From Candidatus Lindowbacteria bacterium RIFCSPLOWO2_12_FULL_62_27 (lineage in GTDB: Bacteria > Lindowbacteria > 2-12-FULL-62-27): a DNA stretch of 64,000 nucleotides. The notes under the pieces are model-generated. The model searched no databases and was not told where the DNA came from. It saw only the letters and a list, made by a program, of their open reading frames with translations. Every line of letters starts with the position of its first letter. Positions within the stretch are counted from its first letter, which is position 1. Below are positions 62,237 to 64,000 of this stretch, one piece after another. The position numbers and the translations under genes are program-made. The stretch is taken from assembly GCA_001784175.1 (NCBI GenBank), contig MFPR01000013.1:1-64000 (forward strand). The letters are read 5' to 3'.

Positions 62237-63207
62237 CGATAGAGATATTTGACGTTATAATAAACGTCGTCGCGGAAATCTCGAATCTGCCCGCTCCGGA
62301 AGGCCTCCGCCATCTCCCGGATGCCGTCCGCGATGGACTTCTGCGGCTTGAATCCCGTCAGCGCGGCGATCTTGTCGAAGTTGACGCGGTAGTCCCGCGC
62401 GTCCTCCATCGACGGGTGCTGCTCCACGCGCAGATCCTTGAAGATGGGGAGGAAAAAATCCGGGAGCCGCGCGATTTTGAAATTCAAGCCGTTGGCGCCG
62501 ACGTTGAAAATCTCGCTCCGGACCTGCCCCTCCTCCGCGCCGAGGACGGCGAGGATCGCGCGGGCGGCGTCCTGAACGTGGACGAAGGGCCGCCACTGGT
62601 CGCCGCCGTAGATCTGGATCCGGCCTTCGTTCACCGCGCGCGCGGTCAGATGGTTGATCACCAGGTCGAATCGCATGCGCGGGGAATGCCCAAAAAGCGT
62701 CGCGAGGCGCAGGATCACAAACGGCATCGACTCGGCCTCCTTGAACAGCACCTGCTCGGACATGATGCGGGTGCGCGCATAGAGCGAGATCGGCTCGAGC
62801 TTGGAGCCTTCGTTCAGCTCGAGATTGGAATTTGCGCCGTAGACGCTGCAGGAGGAGGTGAAGACGAGCCGTTGGATCTTGTAATATTTGCTGATCTCCA
62901 CCAGGACCTTGGTCGACTCGTAGTTGGTGTTGAGCGTGTCGGTCTCGCTCAGATTGCACGCGGGATCGCCCACGATGGCGGCCAGCGCCACCACCGCGTC
63001 CCGGCCCTGGATCGCCTTCACCACGTCGCCGATGTTGCAGATGTCGCCGGTCACCAGAGAAAATCCCGCGCGGCCGCGCAGGTCCCGCACGCCGGCGTCG
63101 CCGTAGCACAGCTTGTCCAGCACCGTCACCTCGTCGCCGCGGTCGAGCAGCATCCGGACGAGGTGCGATCCGAGGTATCCGGCGCCGCCGGTGACGAGGA
63201 TTTTCAT
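62233..63207 (-). CDS. Nucleotide-sugar epimerase/dehydratase with YxxxR active site
   Basis: 324 residues, ATG 63207 overlapping the dehydrogenase stop. Extended SDR: TGGAGYLGSHL, LAAIVGDPACN, FTSSCSVYGAN, RPFVHVQDAARAI. The catalytic YxxxK tetrad lysine is replaced by arginine (Y143-A-R-T-R147). It probably acts on the sugar later aminated by the DegT enzyme. Middle gene of a three-gene overlapping unit. Confidence 0.9.
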   Translation of the reverse strand: MKILVTGGAGYLGSHLVRMLLDRGDEVTVLDKLCYGDAGVRDLRGRAGFSLVTGDICNIGDVVKAIQGRDAVVALAAIVGDPACNLSETDTLNTNYESTKVLVEISKYYKIQRLVFTSSCSVYGANSNLELNEGSKLEPISLYARTRIMSEQVLFKEAESMPFVILRLATLFGHSPRMRFDLVINHLTARAVNEGRIQIYGGDQWRPFVHVQDAARAILAVLGAEEGQVRSEIFNVGANGLNFKIARLPDFFLPIFKDLRVEQHPSMEDARDYRVNFDKIAALTGFKPQKSIADGIREMAEAFRSGQIRDFRDDVYYNVKYLYR

Positions 63208-64000
63208 CGGCCGGGAAACTCGATGATCGCGCGGCCGGCCTTGCCCTGCTCGACGGCCTCGAGGGCGGCGTTGACGTCGTCCAGGCGAAACCGGTGCGTG
63301 ATGAGTTCATCGAGTTTGAGCTTGCCGGTCATATACAGGTCGACGTATCGCGGAAAATCCTGCGCGGGGTCGGTCGCGCCGCCCCAACTGCCGACGATTT
63401 GCTTGCCGCAGATCAGCATGAACGGATCGATCGAGATCGGCATGCCCTTGGCAAGATTCCCGATGAGAATCGCGAGGCCGCCGTCGGCACGGATCGACTG
63501 AAAGGCCTGCTCCATCGTCTCGCGAATGCCCGCGGCTTCGATCGCCACGTCCGCGCCCCGGCCGCCGGTCAGCTCCAGAACGGCCGGCACGACGTCCTGC
63601 GTTTTGGCGTTCACCACGTGCGTCGCACCAAAGGCGCGTGCAAGAGCCAGTTTGTGGTCATGGATGTCGACGGCGATGACCTTGCCGGCGTTGGTCAGGG
63701 CGGCGGCTTGGATCGCGCAAAGGCCGATGCCGCCGGCGCCGAACACCAGCACCGCGCTGCCGGGTTTGGGCCGGGCCGTATTGAAGACCGCGCCGGCGCC
63801 GGTCGCGACGGCGCAGCCGATGAGCGCGGCCTTGTCGAGCGGCATATCTTTTCGAATGGGCACGACGCGATTTTCCGCGACGACGGCCTCGTCCTGAAAG
63901 GTCGTGATCTGGCCCGCGTTGATCTTGCGGCCGCCCACGGCGTAGGCCGGCGGCGCCGCATTGATCCCGGGACCCTTGATCCACGTCAAAATCACATGGT
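63204..64000 (-). CDS. Zinc-type (MDR) alcohol dehydrogenase, 5' end outside window
   Basis: About 265 C-terminal residues are visible; the frame is open to base 64000, so the N-terminal catalytic zinc ligands are off-window. The NAD-binding part is VLVFGAGGIGLCAIQAAAL, with VIAVDIHDHKLALARAFGA and the HVILTWIKGPG segment, as in class III or benzyl-alcohol-type dehydrogenases. C-terminal FRLDDVNAALEAVEQGKAGR is typical. The stop overlaps the epimerase start, so it leads the adh-epimerase-DegT unit and probably acts on a sugar or glycan precursor. Confidence 0.92.
   Translation of the reverse strand, partial: HVILTWIKGPGINAAPPAYAVGGRKINAGQITTFQDEAVVAENRVVPIRKDMPLDKAALIGCAVATGAGAVFNTARPKPGSAVLVFGAGGIGLCAIQAAALTNAGKVIAVDIHDHKLALARAFGATHVVNAKTQDVVPAVLELTGGRGADVAIEAAGIRETMEQAFQSIRADGGLAILIGNLAKGMPISIDPFMLICGKQIVGSWGGATDPAQDFPRYVDLYMTGKLKLDELITHRFRLDDVNAALEAVEQGKAGRAIIEFPGR

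Noticed and set aside
63660-63985. Arginine-rich frames antisense or out of frame to the dehydrogenase
   Set aside because: Shadows of the in-frame dehydrogenase, with no family features.

Overview
This is a GC-rich, densely packed bacterial window. Many neighbouring genes overlap by 1-4 bases (ATGA, GTGA, TGATG junctions). The gene set suggests an uncultivated Gram-negative (diderm) lineage: a giant beta-sandwich repeat protein with a FlgD/type-IX-like C-terminal domain, a PorV-like outer-membrane barrel, SpoIIE/STAS/HATPase partner switching, a complete complex I membrane arm and sugar-nucleotide genes. I cannot assign a phylum from sequence alone; FCB-type, Elusimicrobiota-like or Omnitrophota-like lineages would all fit.

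Region 1 (1-22370, + strand) is probably one operon. A 5'-truncated gene encodes more than 4600 residues in about 41 tandem fibronectin-III-like repeats of about 99 residues. It overlaps a PorV/UPF0164-like barrel fused to many TPRs. Five signalling genes follow almost without gaps: a membrane HAMP-PP2C phosphatase, a STAS antagonist, a HATPase anti-sigma-type kinase, a large PP2C+HATPase fusion with a duplicated sensor, and a second STAS protein. This link between a giant surface protein, its likely exporter or assembly barrel and a partner-switching module is the best candidate here for an undescribed system.

Region 2 (22364-30086, - strand) is the translation operon thrS-infC-rpmI-rplT-pheS-pheT, continuing by overlaps into ccmC, ccmD and an inositol-monophosphatase-family gene. 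ThrS lacks its TGS domain and PheT lacks its EMAP-like tRNA-binding domain. pheS has no canonical start codon and carries an in-frame heptamer repeat. The thrS leader holds a REP-like hairpin.

Region 3 (30087-31730) is a patchwork: a response regulator cut after its receiver domain, an antisense orphan merR with mercury-type cysteine spacing, a tRNA-Val(GAC), and non-coding inverted repeats.

Region 4 (31730-41943, - strand) runs from a SAM hydrolase through a 972-residue double cyclic-nucleotide-binding protein, moaC, the biotin genes bioF-bioD-bioA (with a membrane glycosyltransferase-like gene between bioD and bioA), a small cyclic-nucleotide-binding protein and a NUDIX hydrolase. A striking palindromic array lies just upstream of bioF.

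Region 5 (42061-50478, + strand) holds a TIGR01777-type epimerase and nuoH-I-J-K-L-M-N, the complex I membrane arm plus NuoI; nuoA-G are not here.

Region 6 (50507-64000) is a surface-polysaccharide or sugar-nucleotide region: an O-antigen polymerase/ligase with TPRs, two nucleotide-sugar epimerases, a methyltransferase, a B12-type radical SAM enzyme, an SGNH hydrolase with TPRs, an RfaE/HldE-like fusion in reversed domain order, a WecD-like acetyltransferase, a DegT aminotransferase and a 5'-truncated zinc-type alcohol dehydrogenase.

No gap between genes exceeds about 300 bases. The largest are 29961-30243, 31536-31729 and 53012-53185, described under their own entries. I saw no insertion sequence, CRISPR array or rRNA.
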